Below are positions 7,610-14,064 of a DNA stretch of 14,226 nt, one piece after another. Location: positions 1-14,226 of the forward strand of contig JAZTXR010000089.1 of assembly GCA_045636545.1 (NCBI GenBank). Reading direction: 5' to 3'. Source of the DNA: HGM04593 sp045636545. GTDB lineage: Bacteria > Bacteroidota > Bacteroidia > Bacteroidales > Bacteroidaceae. The notes under the pieces are model-generated. The model had not been told where the DNA came from, did not search any database, and worked only from the letters and a program-made list of their open reading frames with translations. The position numbers and the translations under genes are program-made. How positions within the stretch are numbered: position 1 is the stretch's first letter; each line of letters begins with the position of its first letter.

Positions 7610-7954
7610 GACAGTCGGCCTGTAAGCCGGGTTCTGTGCCCCTTGTGGGGTGTCTGTCATTCATCTATGCAATGTGTCACCACATTGCTAAAGCGTTCTA
7701 CCCTCCGGCTTGGGCGAGCGACCCTCAAGCGCCGGTTTACATGAACTTGCAGCCTCCAAGACACACGGCCCGTACATCGCTGCACGGCCGGTGGGCTCTT
7801 ACCCCACCTTCTCACCCTTACCCTTGCGGGCGGTTATTTTCTTCTGCGTTACTCTGCCTTCACAAGCAGCTTTCTGTTAGGAAGTGGAGTGCTCTGCGCT
7901 GCCCGGACTTTCCTCCTTTGCCTTGCGGCAACGGCGACAGACTGTCCGACTGTC
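7610..7954 (-). ncRNA. rnpB: RNase P RNA, bacterial type A
   Basis: Catalytic RNA of ribonuclease P, which trims the 5' leader of precursor tRNAs together with the RnpA protein. On the minus strand the conserved core GAGGAAAGTCCGGGC lies near the 5' end, and the partner ACAGAACCCGGCTTA lies near the 3' end (complement of 7620-7636). GGTGGGGTAAGAGCCCACC in the middle matches the conserved specificity-domain region. The P1 helix is visible as complementary ends: CCGACTGTC at 7946-7954 and GACAGTCGG at 7610-7618. A length of about 345 nt is normal. Ends are set by P1, so they are accurate to a few bases. ORFs through this span are spurious. Confidence 0.97.
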
Positions 7955-7971
7955 TTTTCAGTATCTTTGCC

Positions 7972-7993
7972 AAAGCCTGATGTTTCAGGCTTT
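7972..7993 (-). other. Hairpin in the rnpB 5' leader
   Basis: AAAGCCTGA (7972-7980) and TCAGGCTTT (7985-7993) form a perfect 9-bp stem with a 4-nt loop. It sits between the rnpB -7 box (8001-8008) and the P1 helix of the mature RNA (from 7954). The transcript would therefore begin at or just before this hairpin and carry about 40 extra 5' nucleotides. It could also act as a weak plus-strand terminator (TTTTG follows). Confidence 0.5.
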
Positions 7994-8000
7994 TGTCCTG

Positions 8001-8032
8001 CAAAGGTAAGGCAAAACACATTAATATGCAAA
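8001..8032 (-). promoter_or_regulatory. Promoter of rnpB
   Basis: On the minus strand, TTTG (8032-8029), a 20-bp spacer, and TACCTTTG (8008-8001) match the Bacteroidetes primary-sigma consensus exactly. Transcription should begin near 7995. The 14-mer TTGCCTTACCTTTG covering the -7 box is identical to that of the rRNA promoter at 14045-14058. Confidence 0.8.
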
Positions 8033-8149
8033 TGTGTGGTGTAATTGCTGTTCCTTTTAGGATGAAAAGTGTTTTTAACACTAATTAACTGATTGCACTC
8101 GTGATATTTGCCTGAAACTTCTCTCTATTGTGGTGTAAAGTTAATACAC

Positions 8150-8363
8150 AACCGGCTTTTGCATTCTTACTTGGATGGGGCGTTGACCGGTGGGCTATAG
8201 CGTTTTTCTGCTTTAACCGTTATTTGCCTGCTATGTGTCGATATCAAAATTTGGGCAGGTGCTTGCTACTTTCACCTGTTTTTTATATATCACAGTGGTG
8301 ATTCTATTTGATATGATATAGGTCGATAATCTTCATTTCCAGGTTATTATGTGAAAGCCGGTT
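8150..8363 (+). ncRNA. Candidate structured non-coding RNA between rnpB and rpoD
   Basis: The 8033-8434 interval has no credible gene, but its core folds. AACCGGCTTTTGCAT (8150-8164) pairs with ATGTGAAAGCCGGTT (8349-8363) over 15 bp with two G-U pairs. Across a 4-by-4 internal loop, ACTTGGA (8169-8175) pairs with TCCAGGT (8338-8344). Then GTTGACC (8182-8188) pairs with GGTCGAT (8321-8327). Nested inside are ATATCAAA/TTTGATAT (8241-8248 with 8307-8314), CAGGTG/CACCTG (8256-8261 with 8273-8278), ATCAC/GTGAT (8289-8293 with 8298-8302) and ATAGC/GCTAT (8197-8201 with 8230-8234). All are mutually compatible. Five G-U pairs in the outer helices would be A-C mismatches on the other strand, favouring plus. 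A 6S-like RNA is one possibility for a long closed rod of about 214 nt; this is inference. I found no consensus promoter just upstream and no U-tract at the 3' end, which weakens the call. Confidence 0.45.
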
Positions 8364-8434
8364 CTTGGATATATGGAAATATTTATTGGTTTGGAATGAA
8401 TTCTCAATTATTTTTGTAACTTTAACGTGCAAAA

Positions 8435-8466
8435 TTTGTATTTGATATATAGAATTATTAATTTCG
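8435..8466 (+). promoter_or_regulatory. Promoter of rpoD
   Basis: TTTG (8435-8438), a 20-bp spacer and TAATTTCG (8459-8466, one mismatch to TAnnTTTG) give a start near 8473, about 20 nt before the ATG. It lies downstream of the candidate RNA at 8150-8363, so that RNA need not be part of the rpoD leader. Confidence 0.55.
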
Positions 8467-8492
8467 CGAATTAAAATCGTATCGGAACAAAA

Positions 8493-9353
8493 ATGAGGCA
8501 ATTAAAAATTACCAAAAGTATCACGAACCGTGAGAGCGCATCACTTGACAAGTATTTGCAGGAAATTGGTCGCGAGGAACTCATCACCGTTGAAGAAGAG
8601 GTGGAGTTGGCACAACGAATCAGAAAAGGAGACCGCCGTGCACTTGAGAAATTGACGCGTGCTAATTTGCGTTTCGTGGTTTCTGTAGCAAAACAGTATC
8701 AGAACCAGGGACTCAGCCTCCCCGACCTGATTAACGAGGGTAACCTCGGACTCATCAAGGCGGCCGAGAAATTTGACGAGACCCGCGGTTTCAAGTTTAT
8801 CAGTTATGCTGTTTGGTGGATTAGACAGTCTATTTTGCAGGCGCTTGCCGAGCAGGCTCGTATTGTGCGCTTGCCATTGAACCAGGTGGGTTCGTTGAAT
8901 AAGATTACAAAGGCTTTCTCAAAGTTCGAGCAGGAGAACGAGCGCCGTCCATCGGCCGAGGAATTGGCCGACCAGCTTGACTTGCCGGTAGACAAGGTGG
9001 TTGATTCATTGAAGGTGTCGGGCAGGCACATTTCGGTTGATGCGCCTTTTGTCGATGGCGAGGATAACAGTTTGCTCGATGTGTTGGTGAACGATGATTC
9101 TCCAATGGCCGACAATACTCTTGTAAACGAGTCTCTATCGCGCGAGATTGACCGTGCTCTCTCAACGCTTACAGACCGTGAGAAGGAGATTATACAGATG
9201 TTCTTCGGTATCGGTATGCAGGAGATGACACTTGAGGAGATTGGTGACCGTTTTGGTCTTACACGTGAGCGTGTGCGCCAGATTAAGGAGAAGGCGATAC
9301 GTCGCCTGAAACAGAACCAACGCAGCAAGTTGCTGAAGTCGTATCTTGGATAA
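8493..9353 (+). CDS. rpoD: RNA polymerase primary sigma factor RpoD/SigA
   Basis: Primary (group 1) sigma factor that directs RNA polymerase to housekeeping promoters, here expected to read the TTTG and TAnnTTTG boxes seen in this window. At 286 residues it is the short Bacteroidetes form: it lacks region 1.1 and the long non-conserved insert of E. coli sigma-70. Region 1.2 spans about 15-48. Region 2 spans about 53-125, with the core-binding LINEGNLGLIKAAEKF (79-94) and the -10 reading and melting helix GFKFISYAVWWIRQSI (99-114). Region 3 spans about 130-210. Region 4 spans about 220-286, with the helix-turn-helix TLEEIGDRFGLTRERVRQIK (246-265). It is monocistronic between its own promoter and the terminator at 9357. 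Complete and normal; the ATG at 8493 fits the family start. Confidence 0.97.
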   Translation: MRQLKITKSITNRESASLDKYLQEIGREELITVEEEVELAQRIRKGDRRALEKLTRANLRFVVSVAKQYQNQGLSLPDLINEGNLGLIKAAEKFDETRGFKFISYAVWWIRQSILQALAEQARIVRLPLNQVGSLNKITKAFSKFEQENERRPSAEELADQLDLPVDKVVDSLKVSGRHISVDAPFVDGEDNSLLDVLVNDDSPMADNTLVNESLSREIDRALSTLTDREKEIIQMFFGIGMQEMTLEEIGDRFGLTRERVRQIKEKAIRRLKQNQRSKLLKSYLG

Positions 9354-9356
9354 TAT

Positions 9357-9394
9357 ATCACATCGGGCCGCATTCGCGGCCCGATGTGATTTTT
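9357..9394 (+). terminator. Rho-independent terminator of rpoD
   Basis: ATCACATCGGGCCGC (9357-9371) and GCGGCCCGATGTGAT (9376-9390) pair perfectly over 15 bp around an ATTC loop and run into TTTT (9391-9394). It begins 3 nt after the rpoD stop codon. Confidence 0.93.
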
Positions 9395-9454
9395 ATATAG
9401 TCTATTCATTTCTTTCTCCTGTTAAAAGTTGTGATAAAGTTTTAGAACTATCAA

Positions 9455-9470
9455 TAAATTTGTATTTTTG
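9455..9470 (+). promoter_or_regulatory. Probable promoter of the small secreted protein and C11 peptidase genes
   Basis: Two perfect TAnnTTTG boxes stand side by side: TAAATTTG (9455-9462) and TATTTTTG (9463-9470). No well-spaced TTTG is seen upstream; the nearest, GTTGTG at 9428-9433, is 21-23 bp from the first box. Transcription would start about 15-25 nt before the ATG at 9495. Confidence 0.5.
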
Positions 9471-9494
9471 TGGAAATTTATGCTTTTGACTGAT

Positions 9495-9902
9495 ATGAAA
9501 AAGATTTTTTCTATACTTGTTGTCCTGTGTCTTGTTGTGCCCTCACTCTCTTTTGCCAAGGATGGCAAGGAGAAGGTTAAAAAGAAAGTCAAGACAGAGG
9601 TTTATATGTTTGGCGTTTCGCTCTCGTTTACGGATTCAGTGGTATATTTTACCGAGATACAGCACATGGAGGGTGCAATAATAGAGAATAACATGTTGCC
9701 TAACCGCCATCTCTATGCATACGAGCTCAAGGATTATATGAGCTATAAGGAGGACAAGCCTGGGCGCACTTCGTTCATCTACTTCTCGGACAAGCGTTCA
9801 AAGCTTGAGAAAAAGGAGCTCAAGATAAGGAAGAGACTTCTTTACAATGGCGAAAAGACAGTTCGCTATCTTGGCAGTAAATTCAAGTTTACAAAGCATT
9901 GA
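9495..9902 (+). CDS. Small secreted protein of unknown function
   Basis: A 135-residue protein. Residues 1-21 are a signal peptide (MKK start, hydrophobic core, SFA before K22), then a lysine-rich linker (22-33). The mature part reads VYMFGVSLSFTDSVVYFTEI (37-56), then a basic, charged region (97-115), and ends in KFKFTKH. It resembles, from memory, a group of short hypothetical proteins common in Bacteroidales with a similar FGVS-F-DS-VYFT-I core; no function is known to me. No cysteine remains in the mature part, and there is no membrane segment beyond the signal. The start chosen is the ATG at 9495; an in-frame ATG at 9480 and a TTG at 9468 would put extra residues before the signal peptide. 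The C11 peptidase gene begins 2 nt after its stop, so the pair is almost surely co-transcribed. Confidence 0.75.
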   Translation: MKKIFSILVVLCLVVPSLSFAKDGKEKVKKKVKTEVYMFGVSLSFTDSVVYFTEIQHMEGAIIENNMLPNRHLYAYELKDYMSYKEDKPGRTSFIYFSDKRSKLEKKELKIRKRLLYNGEKTVRYLGSKFKFTKH

Positions 9903-9904
9903 TA

Positions 9905-11128
9905 ATGCGTTGTTCTGCAGTTTATCTCATACTGTCTCTTTTGCTTTTCTTTACGGTTTCGTGCCGCGATTGTTTGCCGGCTGGTGGAGATGAAGATGTC
10001 GGCTTGCAGAAAGGTGACACGGCTGTGCGTACACTTGTCGTGTATATGATGGCCGAGAACAGCTTGGCGGGCTTTGCGGCAACTGATATAGGAGAAATCA
10101 GGAAAGGGACGGCTTCTGTTCCCGCCGATTCACGTCTGTTTGTTTTTGTCGATGACCGCGAAAATCCCCGTCTGTTTCAATTCAGAAACAGTGATGGTGG
10201 TGTGGTGGAGGAGGTGCTGCACAACTATGCAAATGACTTCTGCTCCAGTGACACGGCTGCGCTTGGTGGTGTGCTGTGCTGTCTGCTCGATGATTATCCC
10301 ACACGCGCTCTTGACCTTGTATTGTGGTCGCACGGTGACGGTTGGTTGCCCGACTATTCACGCGCGGCTCCAATGCGTTCCATTGGTATCGACAATGGCG
10401 AGAATAGTTTCAGTGACTGGACTACTGCGGCTATTGGTGCCGAGGATTTGGCGGCTGTCATTGGAAAATTGCCGGTAAAAGTGGAAAGGCTGATGTTCGA
10501 TGCCTGCTTTATGCAGTGTGTGGAGGTTGCCTATGCCTTGCGCGATGCGGTGGAGTGGGTGATTGCTTCGCCTGCTGAAATACCTGGTGACGGTGCCCCT
10601 TACGATACAGTTGTGGGTGAGTTCTTTGCTTCGGATGGCGTGGATGGTATCATAGATGCGTACATGGCCGCTTATGAGGGTGAGGAGATGGGGGTTGTTC
10701 TCTCTGCTGCATATATGCCGGCTATGCAACAGCTGGCCGATGTGGCCTATTCTGCTATATGCACCTATTTCAATAGGTCCAAAAAACGTGAATACATAGA
10801 TGTCTTTGCCTATCTGCCGGGTGGTGCGAGTGGGCTTTATGGCTATATGCCATGCTATTACGATGCCAATGCGGTGATGAATAAGTATCTTACTGCCGGG
10901 GAATATGCTGTGTGGCAGGAGGCGCTTGCTGCGGCTGTCCCTTATGCGGTGACCACGGGCAGCTGGTATTCTGCCTATGTCAACAGGATTATCCCGGTCA
11001 ATGCTTCGGTCTTCAGTGGAATCTCAATGTATATGCCGCAGGCTACAAGCCGTTATAACCAGCTGAATATCAGATTTTCAGACACCGGGTGGTACAGCGC
11101 TGCGGGGTGGGGCGCTGCAGGGTGGTGA
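9905..11128 (+). CDS. Clostripain-family (C11) cysteine peptidase lipoprotein
   Basis: Predicted lipid-anchored cysteine peptidase of the clostripain/PmC11 type, which usually cleaves after arginine or lysine. Residues 1-20 are a lipoprotein signal with lipobox TVSC, making C20 the lipidated residue. The fold begins with LVVYMMAENSL (44-54). The catalytic histidine is H143 in WSHGDGW, and the cysteine is C201 in FDACFMQCVE, both in the expected order and spacing for clan CD. The product has 407 residues. The chosen ATG (9905) follows the previous stop by 2 nt; a TTG at 9899 is open but unlikely. The last ten residues, SAAGW-GAAGW, come from a 15-bp tandem duplication. Its target is unknown; the small secreted protein encoded just upstream is a candidate partner or substrate, by position only. 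Confidence 0.85.
   Translation: MRCSAVYLILSLLLFFTVSCRDCLPAGGDEDVGLQKGDTAVRTLVVYMMAENSLAGFAATDIGEIRKGTASVPADSRLFVFVDDRENPRLFQFRNSDGGVVEEVLHNYANDFCSSDTAALGGVLCCLLDDYPTRALDLVLWSHGDGWLPDYSRAAPMRSIGIDNGENSFSDWTTAAIGAEDLAAVIGKLPVKVERLMFDACFMQCVEVAYALRDAVEWVIASPAEIPGDGAPYDTVVGEFFASDGVDGIIDAYMAAYEGEEMGVVLSAAYMPAMQQLADVAYSAICTYFNRSKKREYIDVFAYLPGGASGLYGYMPCYYDANAVMNKYLTAGEYAVWQEALAAAVPYAVTTGSWYSAYVNRIIPVNASVFSGISMYMPQATSRYNQLNIRFSDTGWYSAAGWGAAGW
11096..11125 (+). repeat. 15-bp tandem duplication at the 3' end of the C11 peptidase gene
   Basis: Units 11096-11110 (AGCGCTGCGGGGTGG) and 11111-11125 (GGCGCTGCAGGGTGG) are identical at 13 of 15 positions. They lie in frame, encode SAAGW and GAAGW, and sit immediately before the stop codon. 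Confidence 0.8.
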
Positions 11129-11132
11129 TTTC

Positions 11133-13721
11133 TTAGAACTGAACGCCAAGCTCAATGCGTATGCCCCATTTCTGTATTCCGGGCAGGTCGCGGTAGGTCA
11201 AGCGCCTTACATAGTCCACGCGCAGCACTTTGAAGATGTTCGATATTCCCACACCCACTTCCATATATGGCATTGTGCCAAGATAGCTATGCTCGTAGTT
11301 CTCGTATGGGAACTTGAACAGTTCGCCGGTGTTCAGCGGGTCGGGGCGGTTCTTCTCGCTCAGGTGTCCGAACATTCCACGGAAACTTATTATCTCGCGC
11401 CACTTGAGCTTGCGTATAAGCGGTATGCGATTCAGCAGCAGGCCGTTCATGTTGTATGTCAAGTCCCACGATGCATACTCGTCATTGATGAATTCCATGG
11501 CGTTCATCAGTGCGTACGATTCGCGCTGTATGGTGTATGAGAGGTTGGCGTTGGGGATTATGAGCATGGGGAACGGTACCTTGTTCCACACTTTTCCGGC
11601 TTTTATAATGCAGTCGGTGTAGCCGAATGCCGAGAACCAGAATCTCTTGTAGAATCCCAGTTCGGTGTGGTGGTAATTGTATTCACTGCCCAACACGCCT
11701 TTGAAACCTATTTTGTGCGACAGGGTGAACACCGGATGCTCGGGTGTCGTTGAACGGCGGTTCCACTTGCTTTGCATGAATTTCTCCTTTGGGGCATAGC
11801 GCAGCCCAATCTCAACTTCAGAGCTTGTGACTTTTTCTACAAACTTGCTTGTTGTTACGCCGTCGATGGTCTGTGTGCGCTCAAAGGGGATGAAGCGGCT
11901 TGCGATGTCCTCCCTGTGGCGCAGTGTTACGTCGAACGAGAAATGGTTGTGGAACTCCTTCTTGTATGTCAGTTCGGCTTTGCGTATATATCCCACCTTG
12001 TTGTCATCCTGCCGTTTGAGACTGATGAAGATGTTGTCCTTGTTGGTGTAGAGGTAGTTCTGACCATACTGGTATATGTCGTTCTCATAGCTCAGGCGCA
12101 GTGAGTGTATGGGGAACTCGTTGGGGTGCTCTTTCTTCTTTTTGAAGGAGTACTCCATTTCGCCCATATACTTCAGTTTCTTGTCGCCAAAGCCGTATGC
12201 AAGGTAGAAACGGCCGAAAAGGTGCGGGTTAAGGTAGGCCGATGTCATTGCTCCTGTTCGCAGTCGCCATCCCTCGAGTCCGTTGTGGCTTATGGTTGTG
12301 TTCATCGGGCCATAAAAGACTGGCGGCTTCTCCTTTCTCAACGGTACCCAGCCGGTGAAGAGGTAGGATATGCACTTCTCGCCCCAATAATACACCGGGT
12401 TGGCACGCAGCGCCTTCATCAAATCACCCACCGAACGCTCCTTGCTGCTCACTTCGTTGAAGCCATATTGGCTCCAGTACTCGTCGCTCTTGTTCATCGA
12501 GTTGTCGTCCTCTATGATTTCGGCAGGGTTGTCGAGTATGCGCTCGGCAAACTCGTTGCTCAGGAAACAGTGGTTGCGGTACACAACTTCGCGGTTGGCA
12601 TAAAAGCCGGTGACGGCATCTACAATCTTCAGCTCAGCTGTCAATGTCTCCTTTTCAAGCAGGCGTGTACCGTCGGCAGCACGGGCGAACTTCTGTGTTA
12701 TGCTCAAATTCTCAACGAAATTCATGCTTATCTCGTGGGGTACATTCATTGCCACCGATTTTATGAAGAGTGAACTGTCGCCGGTTACATATATGTGGCC
12801 TGTGAAGCCGAATGATTCGGCATTCGATGGGGTGAATGCTAGGTCGATGCAACTGTCGCCGTCAACAACAAGTGTGTCCATAATATAATATCGGTAGAAT
12901 GTTGGACCCAGTTTTGAGAGTGGGCTCACGAACCTGTTCTTGAACAGTGATATGTTGTCCTGGAAAATGTCCACATCCTTGAAAATCTCCTCGTACAGCG
13001 CTTCGGTCTCCCCGGTCGAGAATACATCGTCTACTCCATTGCGGCGGCGTGCCTTCACATGTCGCCTGCTGCGTTGTGGCTTGTTGCGGTAATAGTCGGT
13101 GGCTATCAGCTCGCGTGCCGAAATGTGAAGGATGGGCTTGCCCGATATGTGCGATGTGTCCACGTACTCCTCTATGAATTTGAACCTCTTGCCGAAAGGG
13201 TTGCCCTTTTCGGTTCTGAAGTCATTGAGTGCGATGTTCAGTTTTTCATGCCGTTCGTTGCTGTAGAACTCCTTGTTCAGCGGCGAATTCTCGTTTCTCC
13301 GTTCAATTATGCGGCGTGCCAGTGCCACGGCAGGGTTGTCCTTTCTGCTATATCGCTCGCGACCTGGTTTTATCACAACTTCTGGCAGGTCATAGTCGGC
13401 TGCTTGCAATTTAATCATCAGCGGCATCTTGGTCCCGGTGTCAATGGCAACCATCTTCTCCTCATATCCAAGGCTCGAAACAATGATGGTGTCCTTCTTT
13501 ATATGTGAATGGAATGAAAATTTTCCGTTGCTGTCGCTGCTGCTGCCGCCGGAGCCGTTTTTCATCCTCACCGAGACATAGGGAATGGCTTTCTGCGTTG
13601 AAGAATCTACAATTTTGCCGTGTACCCTTATCTTTCCGTCAACATCCTGGGCTTGCAGGGTGGTGGGAAGGGCAAGGGTAATTATTATATATATAAGGTA
13701 TATAAGGCTTCTTCTTGTCAT
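11133..13721 (-). CDS. DUF5686 / carboxypeptidase-regulatory-like outer-membrane protein
   Basis: An 862-residue envelope protein of the DUF5686 family, widespread in Bacteroidetes and without an assigned biochemical role. Residues 1-25 form a signal peptide ending in LQAQ. Residues about 30-105 are a carboxypeptidase-D regulatory-like beta-sandwich (VHGKIVDSSTQKAIPYVSV, then DSNGKFSF and a SLGYEEK stretch), as found at the N-terminus of TonB-dependent receptors and SusC proteins. DUF5686 follows, with NPAVALARRIIERR at 129-142. The C-terminal third has amphipathic strands rich in aromatic residues and ends LGVQF, consistent with an outer-membrane barrel. No TonB plug domain is seen. I chose the ATG at 13721; a longer frame opens at 13787, but it would add 22 residues before the signal peptide and overlap the probable promoter. 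It converges on the C11 peptidase gene with a 4-nt gap. Confidence 0.85.
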   Translation of the reverse strand: MTRRSLIYLIYIIITLALPTTLQAQDVDGKIRVHGKIVDSSTQKAIPYVSVRMKNGSGGSSSDSNGKFSFHSHIKKDTIIVSSLGYEEKMVAIDTGTKMPLMIKLQAADYDLPEVVIKPGRERYSRKDNPAVALARRIIERRNENSPLNKEFYSNERHEKLNIALNDFRTEKGNPFGKRFKFIEEYVDTSHISGKPILHISARELIATDYYRNKPQRSRRHVKARRRNGVDDVFSTGETEALYEEIFKDVDIFQDNISLFKNRFVSPLSKLGPTFYRYYIMDTLVVDGDSCIDLAFTPSNAESFGFTGHIYVTGDSSLFIKSVAMNVPHEISMNFVENLSITQKFARAADGTRLLEKETLTAELKIVDAVTGFYANREVVYRNHCFLSNEFAERILDNPAEIIEDDNSMNKSDEYWSQYGFNEVSSKERSVGDLMKALRANPVYYWGEKCISYLFTGWVPLRKEKPPVFYGPMNTTISHNGLEGWRLRTGAMTSAYLNPHLFGRFYLAYGFGDKKLKYMGEMEYSFKKKKEHPNEFPIHSLRLSYENDIYQYGQNYLYTNKDNIFISLKRQDDNKVGYIRKAELTYKKEFHNHFSFDVTLRHREDIASRFIPFERTQTIDGVTTSKFVEKVTSSEVEIGLRYAPKEKFMQSKWNRRSTTPEHPVFTLSHKIGFKGVLGSEYNYHHTELGFYKRFWFSAFGYTDCIIKAGKVWNKVPFPMLIIPNANLSYTIQRESYALMNAMEFINDEYASWDLTYNMNGLLLNRIPLIRKLKWREIISFRGMFGHLSEKNRPDPLNTGELFKFPYENYEHSYLGTMPYMEVGVGISNIFKVLRVDYVRRLTYRDLPGIQKWGIRIELGVQF

Positions 13722-13774
13722 TGTTTTTTGTTTGCGGCAAAACGCGTAGCAGCATTTTTTTGAAAACGCGATTG

Positions 13775-13792
13775 CAAAAGTACGCAAAAATA
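13775..13792 (-). promoter_or_regulatory. Probable promoter of the DUF5686 gene
   Basis: Two perfect TAnnTTTG boxes occur on the minus strand: TATTTTTG (13792-13785) and TACTTTTG (13782-13775). No TTTG is found at the expected distance upstream of either. The leader to the ATG at 13721 would be about 45-55 nt. Confidence 0.5.
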
Positions 13793-14007
13793 TGCTATCG
13801 ATTGCCTTTTATCGGGACGATTTAATGAAAACTTGTTGCTTTGGGGTATATTTTCTCATTAAGACACTCCATATTTTTTTCTTTTCTTTAGTGGAATTTT
13901 ATATGGTGACGATAAGAAAACCAAAAATGTTCAAAAAAAGTTCATTTTTTTTGTTTTTGTAAATCCTTGAAAATTAATGGTGCTTTTAAAAAAGTTGAAA
14001 ATAGTTG
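13793..14007. other. AT-rich tract upstream of the rRNA promoters
   Basis: No gene is seen. The segment is very AT-rich and contains a run of seven As (13933-13939) followed by long T runs (13945-13958), about 100-130 bp upstream of the main promoter start. Such tracts may curve DNA or contact polymerase as upstream elements at rRNA promoters; here that role is inferred from position. Confidence 0.4.
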
Positions 14008-14015
14008 TAATTTTG
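14008..14015 (+). promoter_or_regulatory. Possible upstream rRNA promoter (-7 box)
   Basis: TAATTTTG matches TAnnTTTG exactly. The only -33-like sequence at proper distance is CTTTT at 13983-13987, 20 bp away and lacking the G. It would be a second, weaker start about 43 bp upstream of the main promoter, as tandem promoters are common at rRNA operons. Confidence 0.4.
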
Positions 14016-14027
14016 TCCTTGAAATGT

Positions 14028-14058
14028 TTTGCCAGTTCAAAAACTTGCCTTACCTTTG
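14028..14058 (+). promoter_or_regulatory. Main ribosomal RNA operon promoter
   Basis: TTTG (14028-14031), a 19-bp spacer and TACCTTTG (14051-14058) match the Bacteroidetes consensus exactly. Transcription should start near 14065. The 14-mer at 14045-14058 is identical to the rnpB -7 region. Confidence 0.75.
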
Positions 14059-14064
14059 TACTCG

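Noticed and set aside
7636..7980. Plus-strand ORF of 114 codons
   Set aside because: It runs antisense through RNase P RNA and its leader; the RNA's conserved core explains the sequence.
8105..8230. Exact 10-bp direct repeat TATTTGCCTG at 8105-8114 and 8221-8230
   Set aside because: Only two short copies 116 bp apart, one inside the RNA candidate, with no further pattern; probably chance.
8256..8284. CAGGTG/CACCTG hairpin plus six Ts read as an intrinsic terminator
   Set aside because: It could terminate a plus-strand RNA, but no gene or promoter lies upstream of it and the stem fits better as an internal arm of the larger fold; left as an alternative only.
8304..8501. Minus-strand ORF of 65 codons
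   Set aside because: It overlaps the rpoD promoter and start and the structured RNA candidate, with AT-driven composition and no promoter.
12105..12773. Plus-strand ORF of 222 codons
   Set aside because: It lies wholly antisense inside the DUF5686 gene, has no family resemblance or promoter, and reflects the codon composition of the real gene.
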